A stretch of DNA of 64,000 nucleotides from Marinobacter orientalis (GCF_004792665.1 NZ_SRZX01000005.1:1-64000), one strand, 5' to 3'. Shown: positions 40,334-50,062, numbered from the stretch's first letter. The notes: generated from the sequence alone by a model not told the origin. Program-made: numbers and translations.

Positions 40334-41923
40334 GTGGGCGAGGCGGTAAAAGACGAATACTCAACGGATTACGTCGCAGGCCAGGATAATATTCAAAGGT
40401 ATGGTCTCGATCTTCACGCGCCGGTATTTCCGATCACGGCAGTACTGGTAGTAGCGTTCGTTATAGGTACGCTGATGTTCCCGGGAGAAGCGAAAGAACT
40501 CCTGGACGGCGCGAAATGGTGGACAATTGCCCAATTCGACTGGTTCTTTCTGCTCAGTGCCAATATCTTTGTGGTGGTTGCTCTTGCCCTGATTTTTTTG
40601 CCCATGGGTAAAATCCGCATTGGCGGCATGGACGCAACACCGGATTTCTCGACGGCGTCCTGGTTTGCAATGCTGTTTGCAGCCGGTATGGGTATCGGCC
40701 TTATGTTCTGGGCCGTTGCGGAGCCGGTAGCCTACTACACCGGTTGGTATGAAACGCCTCTGGGTGTTGAAGCCAATACGCCAGAGGCCGCCAGGCTGGC
40801 CATGGGTGCCACCATGTACCACTGGGGCCTGCACCCCTGGGCAATCTACGCGATTGTGGCGTTGTCGCTGGCGTTCTTTGCCTACAACAAGAACATGCCG
40901 CTGACAATCCGCTCAGCCTTCTTCCCGTTGCTTAAAGACCGTGTGTGGGGTTGGCCGGGACACATCATCGATACCCTGGCGGTTGTGGCGACAATATTCG
41001 GTCTTGCCACGTCTCTCGGTTTTGGTGCCCAGCAAGCCGCAGCCGGCCTGGATTACCTGTTCGGGATCTCGTCCGGTATCAACGTGCAGATGGCGATTAT
41101 TACCGGCGTGACGGCAGCTGCCCTGATATCGGTTCTGCGGGGCCTGGATGGCGGTGTGAAACTCCTCAGTAACATCAACATGTCACTGGCGGCACTTCTG
41201 CTGTTTTTCATCATTTTCGCTGGTCCGACCATGACCATTGTCGAGACAATCTGGATCACCTCCTCCAGTTACGTGGGTAATATCGCGCAGTTGAGCAACC
41301 CGTTCGGTCGCGATGACGAGGCGTGGTTCCACGGCTGGACGGTCTTCTACTGGGCATGGTGGATTTCCTGGTCACCGTTCGTTGGTATGTTTATCGCCCG
41401 GGTTTCCCGCGGACGTACGGTTCGCGAATTCGTAACGGCGGTACTGATTGTCCCGACAGTGATCACCGTGGTCTGGATGAGCGCATTCGGTGGCGCTGCC
41501 CTGGAGCAGATCCAGCAAGGCATCGGCGCACTTGCCGAGGACGGTCTGACAGAGGTTCCCCTGGCTTCGTTCCAGATGCTTGCCAACCTGCCATTCGTTG
41601 CAGTGAGCTCCTTCATTGGCATTATTCTGGTTCTGGTATTCTTCGTGACCTCTTCGGATTCCGGCTCGCTGGTTGTTGACAGCATCACAGCCGGTGGCAA
41701 AACCGATGCGCCGACCGCTCAGCGTGTATTCTGGGTGGTAATGGAAGGTGCGATTGCCGCGGCGCTGATCTTCGGCGGCGGCGACGACGCTCTGGGTGCG
41801 ATCCAGGCGGTCGCCATAACCGCTGGACTGCCTTTCACGGCCGTGCTGCTGGTGATGACCTGGGGGCTGCTGAAGGGCCTCTCCCATGAGCGCAAATTGT
41901 TGCTTTCCGAAGGCAAGCTCTGA
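40334..41923 (+). CDS. BCCT-family transporter (copy 2)
   Basis: This protein has the same length (529) as the upstream carrier, the same GTG start and AGGAGG site, and nearly the same sequence through most helices. Differences cluster at the N-terminus (GEAVKD versus GDVVKD), in residues about 37-90 and around a few loops such as SSYVGNIAQLSN versus SSYVANGLALSN. It is a tandem paralogue that probably differs in substrate affinity or regulation. A strong terminator closes the pair. Confidence 0.94.
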   Translation: MGEAVKDEYSTDYVAGQDNIQRYGLDLHAPVFPITAVLVVAFVIGTLMFPGEAKELLDGAKWWTIAQFDWFFLLSANIFVVVALALIFLPMGKIRIGGMDATPDFSTASWFAMLFAAGMGIGLMFWAVAEPVAYYTGWYETPLGVEANTPEAARLAMGATMYHWGLHPWAIYAIVALSLAFFAYNKNMPLTIRSAFFPLLKDRVWGWPGHIIDTLAVVATIFGLATSLGFGAQQAAAGLDYLFGISSGINVQMAIITGVTAAALISVLRGLDGGVKLLSNINMSLAALLLFFIIFAGPTMTIVETIWITSSSYVGNIAQLSNPFGRDDEAWFHGWTVFYWAWWISWSPFVGMFIARVSRGRTVREFVTAVLIVPTVITVVWMSAFGGAALEQIQQGIGALAEDGLTEVPLASFQMLANLPFVAVSSFIGIILVLVFFVTSSDSGSLVVDSITAGGKTDAPTAQRVFWVVMEGAIAAALIFGGGDDALGAIQAVAITAGLPFTAVLLVMTWGLLKGLSHERKLLLSEGKL

Positions 41924-41940
41924 TTGCAGCGTTTGACCTA

Positions 41941-41970
41941 AAAAACCGGGGCCTTGGCCCCGGTTTTTTT
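41941..41970. terminator. Bidirectional intrinsic terminator
   Basis: AAAAACCGGGGCC and GGCCCCGGTTTTT are perfectly complementary around TT, with T-runs on both strands. It ends the BCCT transcript and, on the other strand, the ATP-grasp operon. Confidence 0.92.
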
Positions 41971-41988
41971 GTATCTGGAATTCGCGGT

Positions 41989-42939
41989 TCAGATGCTGGA
42001 GGCAAAGGTTTCCATTGCGAAGGCCGCCCGTTCTTCGGGTGTGAAGTGTGGCTTGCGAATGGCTTCAATTTGCCTGAGGCGTGGCAGCAGTCCGCGCCCA
42101 TTGGCCATCTGGATAGCCAGGCCAGGGCGGGCATTCAGCTCCAGTAGCAGTGGTCCCTCGTTGACATCGACCACCAGATCGACCCCCATATATCCCAGCC
42201 CGGTGGCCTCGTAGCAACGGGATGCCATCACCAGCATTTCCTGCCAGTCATCGATAACGATGTTTTCCAGTGCCAGGCCTGTATCCGGGTGTAACAGGAT
42301 AGGGCGGTTGAATTGCACCGCATTCAGGCCATGTCCGTTGGCGATGTTCAGGCCTACGCCAACGGCGCCTTGATGCAGATTCGCCTTGCCATCAGAAGCC
42401 TTGGTGGCCAGCCTTAGCATCGCCATCACCGGGTAACCCTGAAAAACCACGATACGGATATCCGGCACACCCTGGTAAGAGTACCTGGCCAGCCCCGGAA
42501 TCGACTCCACGAGATTTTCAACAACGGCCACGTCCGGTGTACCGGCGAGTGAATAAAGGCCGGCAAGGATGTTGGAGAGATGTCGCTCGAGATAGGCTGA
42601 GGGCACGCGCGCCCCCGAGGCCTTGATATATTCGTCGCCGTCTCGCCCCGTTATCACGGTAATGCCCTTGCCGCCGGACCCCTTGGCGGGTTTGATGGCA
42701 AAACCCGTGAGATCGTCGGCTATTTGCCTGAAATGGGGAATCTCGTGCTGCTGTCTCACTACCTGAAGCAGGCGAGGTGTACGGACATCATACTCGGCCA
42801 CCACCAGCTTGGTTTTGAGCTTGTTGTCTACCAGTGGATAGGAGGCCCGGCTGTTATAACGGGCAATGTAGTCCACATTGCGCCGGTTCATGTTCAGCAT
42901 CCCCAACTGATTGAGCTTGAAGGGTGAGATCCAGCCCAT
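41989..42939 (-). CDS. RimK-like ATP-grasp ligase (alpha-L-glutamate ligase-like)
   Basis: The 316-residue cytoplasmic protein has an ATP-grasp fold with FAIKPAKGSGGKGITVI (nucleotide-binding loop), the acidic metal site MGVDLVVDVNEGPLLLELNARPG and the central GVPDIRIVVFQ. Such enzymes join an amino acid or peptide to a carboxylate with ATP. It is the last gene of a three-gene operon with an inactive-transglutaminase 7TM protein and a retropepsin-like lipoprotein, a known gammaproteobacterial association. Its substrate is unknown. It overlaps the upstream stop by one base. Confidence 0.9.
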   Translation of the reverse strand: MGWISPFKLNQLGMLNMNRRNVDYIARYNSRASYPLVDNKLKTKLVVAEYDVRTPRLLQVVRQQHEIPHFRQIADDLTGFAIKPAKGSGGKGITVITGRDGDEYIKASGARVPSAYLERHLSNILAGLYSLAGTPDVAVVENLVESIPGLARYSYQGVPDIRIVVFQGYPVMAMLRLATKASDGKANLHQGAVGVGLNIANGHGLNAVQFNRPILLHPDTGLALENIVIDDWQEMLVMASRCYEATGLGYMGVDLVVDVNEGPLLLELNARPGLAIQMANGRGLLPRLRQIEAIRKPHFTPEERAAFAMETFASSI

Positions 42940-44456
42940 CAGTCGTAGGCCTTCATGGGGTGAAACCGGCGAAGCTCAGACAATTTGTAGCCGGTGTATT
43001 GACCCATCAGCAGGATCAGCCCCAGCACCACGAAGTGCAACTCGGGAAAATTGAACGTCAGATGCTCTGCCAGGGGGGCACTCATCAGCAGAAAAGCGCA
43101 AACTGCCACGAAAAGGCTGCCAGCACCCTGAACGAAGACCTCACGGGCGCCTTCTTCCTCCCAGAGTATGGACATGCGTTCGATGGTCCAGGCGATAATC
43201 ACCATGGGAAAGAAGGTCACCGTCATGCCGGTGTTGAAGCCCATCTGGTAGCCGACAATGCTGAGTCCGGCGGTGATGAAGATCACCAGAATAATGAGTG
43301 CCGATATTCGCGATACCAGAAGCAGGTTCAGGCTCGACAGGTAGCCGCGCATCAACAGGCCGATGGCCACCACGGACACAAAGGCGATGAGCCCCGGAAT
43401 CAGCGTGGTCTGTACGAAGGCCACGGCAATCAATATCGGCATAAAGGTGCCGGAGGTTCTTATGCCCACCACGATACGCATGAATGCGACAACAAGGGCG
43501 CCCAGTGGCAGCAGCAGAAGCATCCTGAACATGCCCTGTTCTTCGATGGGCAACTGGTAAAGGCTCAGAAAGCCCAGCCCGTTCTCGGCGGACTGTGCCT
43601 GGGCCAGCTGTAATGCCGGCACAGTTTGCCTCAGCATGGAAAAGCTCACTTCAGAGTCGTCTCCCCCCACCACATCAAGCAGGGACGTGGCAGCCTGGCG
43701 CCACAGCAGCACGTTTTCCGGCAGCCCCTGCTCGGCAGTGCGGGGATTAAAGGTCAGCCATTTGTTGCCATCGTAGATCTGCAGGAACGGGCGCAGCTGC
43801 TGCCGGCGCCGTGCATCTTCCAGGGCCAGTCCGTCGGCAGTGCGCGCGGGAATACCGGCGTGGTTGAGCATCCGGTTCAGCAGGTTAATATAATTGTCAT
43901 TGGAAACCAGCAGGGTTGTATTCTGTGCGCTGCTATCTGGTTGCAGCAGTTTGATCAGCTCCCGTGTCATGCTTTCCGGTGTGCTCGACCTGGCGGCGGC
44001 CTGCTGAAGCAATTCTTCCACGGCGGTTGCTTGAGGCTCTTCCCAGAATGCCGGTTCAGGCTTCGGCTGCTGCCGGGGCCTGTCGGGCTGTATCTGCTCG
44101 TCGGGAACCAGCTGCACCTTGAAATAAAGGGTCTGGGCTCCGCTGACATCGCGTTTTGACCACTCGGCCCGGCGTTCGCCGGAATCTTCCACGATAGAAA
44201 AACCATAGCCCGGTGAGGCGGCCTGTTCGGAAATGATCCGGAACCCCGGGGGCTGGTCCGGGATGTTCATGCTGGCGAGCACCGGCTCGCCGGTACCTGT
44301 AAAATCAATTCGGGCCTCTACCATCCACACCGGTTGCTGCTCGCCCGTAAACCAGGGAATCCTCAGCTCTACATGGCGCCAGACAGCGATAGAAATCCCT
44401 GCCGCAATCAGCAGGAGAATGGCAAAGTAAAAGGGTATGCGGGAGCGCGAAGTCAA
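42939..44456 (-). CDS. Inactive transglutaminase-7TM membrane protein
   Basis: The 505-residue protein has one N-terminal helix (about 8-26), a large extracytoplasmic domain with a transglutaminase-like fold (about 150-260, TTLLVSNDNYINLLNRMLNH, then IYDGNKWLTFNPRT), and a C-terminal block of seven membrane helices (about 310-500). The usual catalytic Cys of transglutaminases is not seen, so the domain is probably a binder. It links the periplasmic retropepsin-like lipoprotein with the cytoplasmic ATP-grasp enzyme. It overlaps the upstream gene at ATGA. Confidence 0.88.
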   Translation of the reverse strand: MTSRSRIPFYFAILLLIAAGISIAVWRHVELRIPWFTGEQQPVWMVEARIDFTGTGEPVLASMNIPDQPPGFRIISEQAASPGYGFSIVEDSGERRAEWSKRDVSGAQTLYFKVQLVPDEQIQPDRPRQQPKPEPAFWEEPQATAVEELLQQAAARSSTPESMTRELIKLLQPDSSAQNTTLLVSNDNYINLLNRMLNHAGIPARTADGLALEDARRRQQLRPFLQIYDGNKWLTFNPRTAEQGLPENVLLWRQAATSLLDVVGGDDSEVSFSMLRQTVPALQLAQAQSAENGLGFLSLYQLPIEEQGMFRMLLLLPLGALVVAFMRIVVGIRTSGTFMPILIAVAFVQTTLIPGLIAFVSVVAIGLLMRGYLSSLNLLLVSRISALIILVIFITAGLSIVGYQMGFNTGMTVTFFPMVIIAWTIERMSILWEEEGAREVFVQGAGSLFVAVCAFLLMSAPLAEHLTFNFPELHFVVLGLILLMGQYTGYKLSELRRFHPMKAYD

Positions 44457-45247
44457 GATTCATCCCCATTGTTTTCTTCGGGGAGGTCATCGGGAAGTTC
44501 CGTCGCGAATTCCTTGCCAACGTCGATCAGCATGACGTCTCTCAGTATATTGCGTCCGACGAGGACGCTATGGGACAGATGTTCGCGGTTTGTCAGGGTA
44601 AATTCCGCCTGTTGCCGATGATCACCGATCATGAATTGCAATTCGACCACCACGCGCCGTTCGGATTCGTCCGTAGTGGACTGGATGATTCTGACGCGGC
44701 GGGAAACTTCGTGCTCGATGGTTTCAAGATCATCCGAACCCGGCACCGGAACGTCAAAGCGGACCCAGTTATTGCCATCCCGCTCGAAACGGGTAATGTT
44801 TCTGGCATCAAGTGACGAGGTTTCAGCTCCGCTGTCAATGCGGGCGTCATAAACAAGCCCCGGTCCCACCAGATAGAATTTTTCCACCTTGCCGACAATG
44901 ACCTTGCCTTCGAGCCTGTCGGCTCTGCCATCGCTACTACTTTCGGCTATGGTGCAGACCGGTTGTTCCGGCGCTGGTGGACAGGCGGGTTTTTCGACCT
45001 GTTCGGTGATAGCCTGCAGGATGGTTTCGGTGGATTCCCTATTAACGCGGGTCAGAGCCTGGACGTTTTCCTCTGCACGGCTTTCAAGGCTGGAAATCTG
45101 CTCACTCTGCTTTTCGACCGAGGTGTTCAGGGTCTCAAGGTCGTTTTTTTCCACCATGAAGTAGCGATCTGTAGTGCAGCCAGATAGCAGAAACAGAAAC
45201 ATTGTGGCGGCCGTAATCTTTCCAAAACCCGAGCGCATAAAAAACAT
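44453..45247 (-). CDS. Retropepsin-like lipoprotein (formerly ATP-dependent zinc protease family)
   Basis: The 264-residue precursor has a lipoprotein signal with lipobox LLSGC (Cys24), a coiled coil (about 32-85), a short proline-rich linker, and a C-terminal domain of the PF05618 family. Its aspartic protease motif DSGA is at 138-141, in YDARIDSGAETSSLD, so it is better seen as a retropepsin-like protease than as a zinc protease. RimB, which trims glutamate tails, belongs to the same family. First of three genes on the minus strand. Start 45247 has AGAGG upstream; ATG 45238 is an alternative. Confidence 0.88.
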   Translation of the reverse strand: MFFMRSGFGKITAATMFLFLLSGCTTDRYFMVEKNDLETLNTSVEKQSEQISSLESRAEENVQALTRVNRESTETILQAITEQVEKPACPPAPEQPVCTIAESSSDGRADRLEGKVIVGKVEKFYLVGPGLVYDARIDSGAETSSLDARNITRFERDGNNWVRFDVPVPGSDDLETIEHEVSRRVRIIQSTTDESERRVVVELQFMIGDHRQQAEFTLTNREHLSHSVLVGRNILRDVMLIDVGKEFATELPDDLPEENNGDES

Positions 45248-45340
45248 CCGAAACCTCTGAAGCCGCGGCGTGAATTCTCGAATCCCGGAATACCGTCATA
45301 AAGAATGCCGCAATTAACGTCGTTGCCGTGGTGGGGCAAG

Positions 45341-45369
45341 TTGAATGATTCATAACGGGGAAGTATACA
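45341..45369 (+). promoter_or_regulatory. Possible rmuC promoter
   Basis: TTGAAT (45341-45346) and TATACA (45364-45369) are spaced by 17 bases and point toward rmuC, about 100 bases away. Both hexamers match only four of six consensus bases. Confidence 0.35.
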
Positions 45370-45469
45370 ACATCACGTATCCAATGGGGGCACCGCGCAA
45401 AAAGGTTCCGTTAATACGGTAAACTGTGGTCACAACGTTATTTTCCAGTAATCAGTCAAGGAGATCAGG

Positions 45470-46885
45470 GTGCCCGAGGCCGTTGTTGCTGTAATGGAGA
45501 ACCAGCCGGAAATCGTAGTGTCCGGGATCATGCTGGCCCTGGCTTTCTGCTTTCTGATTTTCCTGGTTGTGAAAGGTAACCGTGCCACCGAAAGCTGGCG
45601 CCAGCGCGCAGCAGCGCTGGACAATCAGGTGGCCGGTCTGGAGTCTGAAAGCAGATCCCGGCTGGCGCGAATCGAGCAACTGGAAACCGAAAGAGTATCG
45701 CAGCAACGGCGTGCCGATGAGCTTGCAAGGGAACTCGGCAACGCAAAAGTCGCCCTGCGAGAGCAGGAAGTGACTCTGGACAAGGAGCGCCGGGCCACCA
45801 CAGAAAAGCTGGAACTGCTGGAGCGCAATCGTGAATCGCTGAAACAGGAATTCGAGAATCTTGCCAATCGTATTTTCGAACAGAAAAGCGAACGCTTCAG
45901 CCAGCAGACCCGCACCAGCATCGATACCCTTCTGAACCCGTTCCGGGACCAATTGCAGGATTTCCGCAAGCGGGTGGAAGATGTCTACACCAGCGAAACC
46001 CGCGATCGCCAGGCCCTGAGAAGCGAGATCAAGTCGTTGCAGGAGCTGAATCGCCAGATCACCGAAGAAGCTTCCAACCTTACCAGGGCGCTCAAGGGTG
46101 ACAAGAAAATCCAGGGCAACTGGGGTGAACTGATTCTGGAGCGGGTACTGGAGCGCTCCGGCCTGCGCAAGGGCATCGAGTACGAAACCCAGGGCAGCTA
46201 CCGCGACGATGACAATCAGCTGTTGCGGCCGGACGTGATCGTTCACCTGCCTGACAAGCGCAACCTGGTGGTGGACTCGAAAGTATCCCTGCTGGCCTAT
46301 CAGCAGTGGGCAACGGAGGAAGACGAAGCCGCCCGGGAAGAACCCTTAAGGCAGCATGTCGAGGCTGTGCGCAACCACATCCGCACACTGAGCGAGAAAA
46401 ACTACAGCCAGCTCCACGGCATACATTCGCCCGACTTCGTATTTCTTTTCATGCCCATCGAACCGGCATTCGTGGCCGCTTTTCAGCAGGACGAGAACCT
46501 ATTCGCAGAAGCATTTGAGCGAAAGATTATTGTGGTTACACCAACCACGTTACTGGCCACACTGCGCACCATCGAGAACATCTGGCGATACGAACGCCAG
46601 AGCCAGAACGCACGGCGGATTGCAGACAGGGCCAGTGCGGTTTATGACAAACTACGGGTGTTTGTGGAGGCCATGGAAAAGCTTGGCAGCCAGCTGCACA
46701 CCGCCCAGGGCAGCTATGATTCGGCAATGAACACCCTGACCCGGGGCCGGGGGAATCTGATATCCCAGGCCAATCGCTTTGTGGAGCTGGGGGTTCGTGT
46801 TAAAAAAGAACTTCCGAAAGCGATTATGGACCAGGCAGAAGTGGATGCCGAAGAAGACGTCGCCCGGGACAACCAGCAGGAGTAG
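45470..46885 (+). CDS. rmuC: DNA recombination protein RmuC
   Basis: The 471-residue protein has an N-terminal membrane helix (about 15-33), a long coiled coil (about 40-200) and the RmuC nuclease-like domain (about 210-420) with GNWGELILERVLERSGL, LRPDVIVHLPDKRNLVVDSK and FMPIEPAFVAA. RmuC limits inversions at short inverted repeats in E. coli. Start is GTG 45470 with AAGGAGA. The downstream secreted protein begins five bases after its stop. Confidence 0.95.
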   Translation: MPEAVVAVMENQPEIVVSGIMLALAFCFLIFLVVKGNRATESWRQRAAALDNQVAGLESESRSRLARIEQLETERVSQQRRADELARELGNAKVALREQEVTLDKERRATTEKLELLERNRESLKQEFENLANRIFEQKSERFSQQTRTSIDTLLNPFRDQLQDFRKRVEDVYTSETRDRQALRSEIKSLQELNRQITEEASNLTRALKGDKKIQGNWGELILERVLERSGLRKGIEYETQGSYRDDDNQLLRPDVIVHLPDKRNLVVDSKVSLLAYQQWATEEDEAAREEPLRQHVEAVRNHIRTLSEKNYSQLHGIHSPDFVFLFMPIEPAFVAAFQQDENLFAEAFERKIIVVTPTTLLATLRTIENIWRYERQSQNARRIADRASAVYDKLRVFVEAMEKLGSQLHTAQGSYDSAMNTLTRGRGNLISQANRFVELGVRVKKELPKAIMDQAEVDAEEDVARDNQQE

Positions 46886-46890
46886 ATAAC

Positions 46891-47748
46891 ATGGTGAGGA
46901 TAATTCGAGCCGGGCGCAGTTCTGTTTGTGGCCTTGTGTTGGCATCTCTACTGATGAGCAGTCAGGTTGGCGCACTGGAGCCGGAACATGAAATCCGCCG
47001 CTTCATGCTGGCCACTGAAGAGGCTGTTGCCGCAGAGAACTGGAGTGAGGCAGGAGAATACCTGAACCGTATTCAGCAATTGGAAGGGGAAAAGCCGGCG
47101 GATTATTTCTATTATCGCGGCCGGGTAATGATGGAGTCGGGCCACTTCAACGAGTCGCGAGCGGCACTTGAACACTACGTCGGCCAGGCGGGTGCAGAGG
47201 GCGAGCACTATACCGACGCGCTGAAACTGATTACGCGTGTCGAAAAGGTTCGAAAACAGGAGGGTGCCCGAGCCAGCCAGAGCAGCAGTGAGCCCGTCGC
47301 AATTATCAAGCCGGCGGATGGCGAGTCAGTGGAAAAATTGAAGCAGCTGTATCTGGCGGATTCGGATGCGCAAGCCCTGGTGATTCACGCCAATACTCTA
47401 CTTGAGGGAGCCGGGTGGCGAGAGGACCAGCGGATCGTAAGGCTTGACCAGCCCGCCGACATTTCCTACAAGCTCGACAGGCGTAACGATCTGATCAGCA
47501 TTCAGGAATCCCGGCGCGAGGACAATGGCAGGGTGGTCAGAACCGCAGAGAGCCTGGGTGTGTTCGGGGTTAATCCGCAGGTCGAGTGGAATTGTGAAAG
47601 CGCCATCGCCAGTTGCTGGATATACGACCCGCGGGACGGTTCGCGTCTGATGAAACTGGGCCATGACCGCGAGCAGGCGCGTGACATCGCGCGCACCCTT
47701 GGTCGCCTGATAAAGACGATGCAGAGTACCGGTCAGTCCGGCAACTGA
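46891..47748 (+). CDS. Secreted TPR-like hypothetical protein
   Basis: The 285-residue precursor has a signal peptide (about 1-29, LASLLMSSQVGA). A helical, TPR-like region follows (about 40-115: NWSEAGEYLNRIQQL, YFYYRGRVMMESGHFNESRA), then a C-terminal part with CESAIASCWIYD, two cysteines that may form a disulfide. I recognise no named family. It is co-transcribed with rmuC (five-base gap) and overlaps the convergent AraC gene by 16 bases at the 3' end. Confidence 0.8.
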   Translation: MVRIIRAGRSSVCGLVLASLLMSSQVGALEPEHEIRRFMLATEEAVAAENWSEAGEYLNRIQQLEGEKPADYFYYRGRVMMESGHFNESRAALEHYVGQAGAEGEHYTDALKLITRVEKVRKQEGARASQSSSEPVAIIKPADGESVEKLKQLYLADSDAQALVIHANTLLEGAGWREDQRIVRLDQPADISYKLDRRNDLISIQESRREDNGRVVRTAESLGVFGVNPQVEWNCESAIASCWIYDPRDGSRLMKLGHDREQARDIARTLGRLIKTMQSTGQSGN

Positions 47749-48752
47749 CCCCGTTCACCCTCGCGGTAAGCCCCGGGGGTGACCCCTGTCCACTTCTTGA
47801 AGGCGCGATGAAAGGTGGACGGCTCGGTGAAGCCGACCCGGAAGGCAATATCATTGATGGGCAGGTCCGGTCGCGACAGGTAATAGATGGCCATATCCCG
47901 CCTGAGCAGATCCTTGATCTCCTGAAACGACGTGTTTTCCTGCTTCAGCCGCCGCCGCAGGGTCTGTGGGCTGGTGTGAAGCTCCGTGGCAATCCACTCG
48001 AAATCCGGCAGAGAGCGGGTAAAGTCGCGGCCGATCAGCGCCCGGATACGGCCGGTGAAGGTGTTGCTCTCATCGGGGCGGGACAACAGGTCGGCGGGCG
48101 AGGTTTTGAGGAACTGGCGCATTTCCGGTTTGTCGCGGATCACCGGTGCCTGGAGAAAACGCTTGTCAAACGTCAGCGCAGTCTCACCGGCATCAAACGA
48201 AAGTGGGCAATGGAATATATGCCGGTACTCGTCGCCGTGGGGTGGCCGAGGATAGCTGAATTCTGCTTTGAGCAGTTCCACCGGCTGCCCGATCAGCCAG
48301 CTGCCCAGCCGATGCCAGATAACCAAAATGCTTTCCCGGAAAAAGTACATCGGGTCATCAATATCGCCTTCAATGACCGTTTTCAGCCGCGCCGCTCTGT
48401 CGTCCACTTCCAGCTTCATGGCTACCATCGGCTCGAACAGCCTGCAGAACTCGTACGCACGGCGGTACACCGCCTCGAGATTGGGGCAGTCGATCACCAG
48501 GGCACACATGGTGGCAAAGGTTCCGGTACGACACCTCCTCGGGCCCAGCCCCATGAACTCATCTTCCATCACATTCCAGACAGCCTGCAGCAGGCGGCTA
48601 TACTGGGTGCTGCTGACCCGGGCCATCTCGATCTTCAGCAGGTCCGGTGAAATACCGGCGTCCCTGAGCAGGGCCCGGCTATCAAAACCGGTCCTCTCGG
48701 CGCCGATGAGTGCGGCTTCCACGAAGTGCCTGGAAACGGTGAGTTCCGACAT
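47733..48752 (-). CDS. AraC-family transcriptional regulator
   Basis: The 339-residue protein has an OruR/ArgR-like N-terminal sensing region (about 15-220) and a C-terminal AraC domain (about 235-330) with FEWIATELHTSPQTLRRRL and INDIAFRVGFTEPSTFHRAF. It is divergent from the CaiB/BaiF CoA-transferase gene, with 185 bases between, so it probably regulates that gene. Start 48752 has AAGGA a few bases upstream; a longer frame to 48815 is possible. The effector is unknown. Confidence 0.92.
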   Translation of the reverse strand: MSELTVSRHFVEAALIGAERTGFDSRALLRDAGISPDLLKIEMARVSSTQYSRLLQAVWNVMEDEFMGLGPRRCRTGTFATMCALVIDCPNLEAVYRRAYEFCRLFEPMVAMKLEVDDRAARLKTVIEGDIDDPMYFFRESILVIWHRLGSWLIGQPVELLKAEFSYPRPPHGDEYRHIFHCPLSFDAGETALTFDKRFLQAPVIRDKPEMRQFLKTSPADLLSRPDESNTFTGRIRALIGRDFTRSLPDFEWIATELHTSPQTLRRRLKQENTSFQEIKDLLRRDMAIYYLSRPDLPINDIAFRVGFTEPSTFHRAFKKWTGVTPGAYREGERGQLPD

Positions 48753-48937
48753 GTCATCCTTTATCCTTCTGTGAATGAAGCCCATCATAAAAGCCCCCGG
48801 GTACAATGCAACCATTGCCCCGGCTGTACGCTGGAAGAAATGGCCAATTGGAATGACGAAACCGGCAGTTGGCCCGGCGAAGGAAACAGGGCAGCATCAG
48901 CACTGCACCAACAACAGGAACAGAAAAGGAGAAACAC

Positions 48938-50062
48938 ATGCCCGGCCCGCTAAGCCAACTGAAGGTACTGGATTTCAGCACACTGCTGCCTGGCCCCTAT
49001 GCCACCATGCTGCTGGCAGATATGGGCGCTGACGTACTGCGAGTGGAAGCCCCTGACCGGCTGGACCTCACCCGGGTCATGCCTCCGCTGGAAGACGGCG
49101 TAAGTACCGCCCACACCTTCCTCAACCGTGGCAAACGCTCTCTGGCCCTGGACCTGAAAAAAGAGGGCAGTGCGGACGTCATCAAACGCCTGGTCAAGGA
49201 TTACGACGTGGTGATCGAGCAGTTTCGCCCGGGCGTGATGGACAGGCTGGGAATCGGCTACGACACCCTCAAAGCCATCAACCCCGACCTTATCTATTGC
49301 GCCATCACCGGCTATGGCCAGACCGGCCCTTACAAAGACCGGGCCGGGCACGACATCAACTACCTGTCCCTGGCTGGCGTGTCCAGCCACTGTGGCCGCA
49401 AGGAGACCGGCCCACCACCGCTGGGCATCCAGGTGGCCGACGTGGCTGGGGGCTCTCACCATGCGGTAATGGGCATCCTGGCAGCAGTGATTCACCGCCA
49501 GCAAAGCGGGGAAGGGCAATACATCGACATCAGCATGACCGACGCCGCCTTCGCCCTGAATGGCATGGCCGGAGCCGCGGCTCTGGCAGGAGGCCAGGAA
49601 CAGCGACCGGAAAGCACACTGCTTAATGGCGGCACTTTCTATGACTATTACCAGACCAGCGACGGCCGCTGGATCTCCGTGGGCAGCCTGGAACCACAAT
49701 TCTCGGCACGATTGTGCGATGCCCTGGATATCCCGGAGATGAAAAGCTTTGCACTCAGCCAGAATCCCGAGCATCAGCAAACCATTCGCGAGGCCCTGAA
49801 AGCGGCTTTTGCGCAGAGGACGCTGGCGCAGTGGGAGGAGGTATTCTCGGATGTGGACGCCTGCATTGAGCCGGTGTTGACGATCACCGAAGCCGCTGAT
49901 CATCCCCAGATGAAAGCCCGCAATATGGTCATCGAGGTGGCCAAAGGCGGTGGCGGCTTCCAGAAGCAGATCGGCCATCCGATCAAGTTCAGTGCGACGC
50001 CGTGTGAGACTCACTATGCGGGGCGCCTGCTGGGCACGGATAACGACGATTTGCAGCGTTGA
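48938..50062 (+). CDS. CaiB/BaiF CoA-transferase family (alpha-methylacyl-CoA racemase-like)
   Basis: The 374-residue protein is a type III CoA-transferase fold: LKVLDFSTLLPGPYATMLLADMG at the start, RVEAP and the AGHDINYLSLAGV motif where racemases have their catalytic Asp. Racemases of this family epimerise 2-methylacyl-CoAs in branched-chain fatty acid degradation; transferase activity is the alternative. ATG 48938 is supported by AAAAGGAGA; an upstream in-frame ATG at 48869 has no site. Regulation by the divergent AraC protein is inferred. Confidence 0.88.
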   Translation: MPGPLSQLKVLDFSTLLPGPYATMLLADMGADVLRVEAPDRLDLTRVMPPLEDGVSTAHTFLNRGKRSLALDLKKEGSADVIKRLVKDYDVVIEQFRPGVMDRLGIGYDTLKAINPDLIYCAITGYGQTGPYKDRAGHDINYLSLAGVSSHCGRKETGPPPLGIQVADVAGGSHHAVMGILAAVIHRQQSGEGQYIDISMTDAAFALNGMAGAAALAGGQEQRPESTLLNGGTFYDYYQTSDGRWISVGSLEPQFSARLCDALDIPEMKSFALSQNPEHQQTIREALKAAFAQRTLAQWEEVFSDVDACIEPVLTITEAADHPQMKARNMVIEVAKGGGGFQKQIGHPIKFSATPCETHYAGRLLGTDNDDLQR

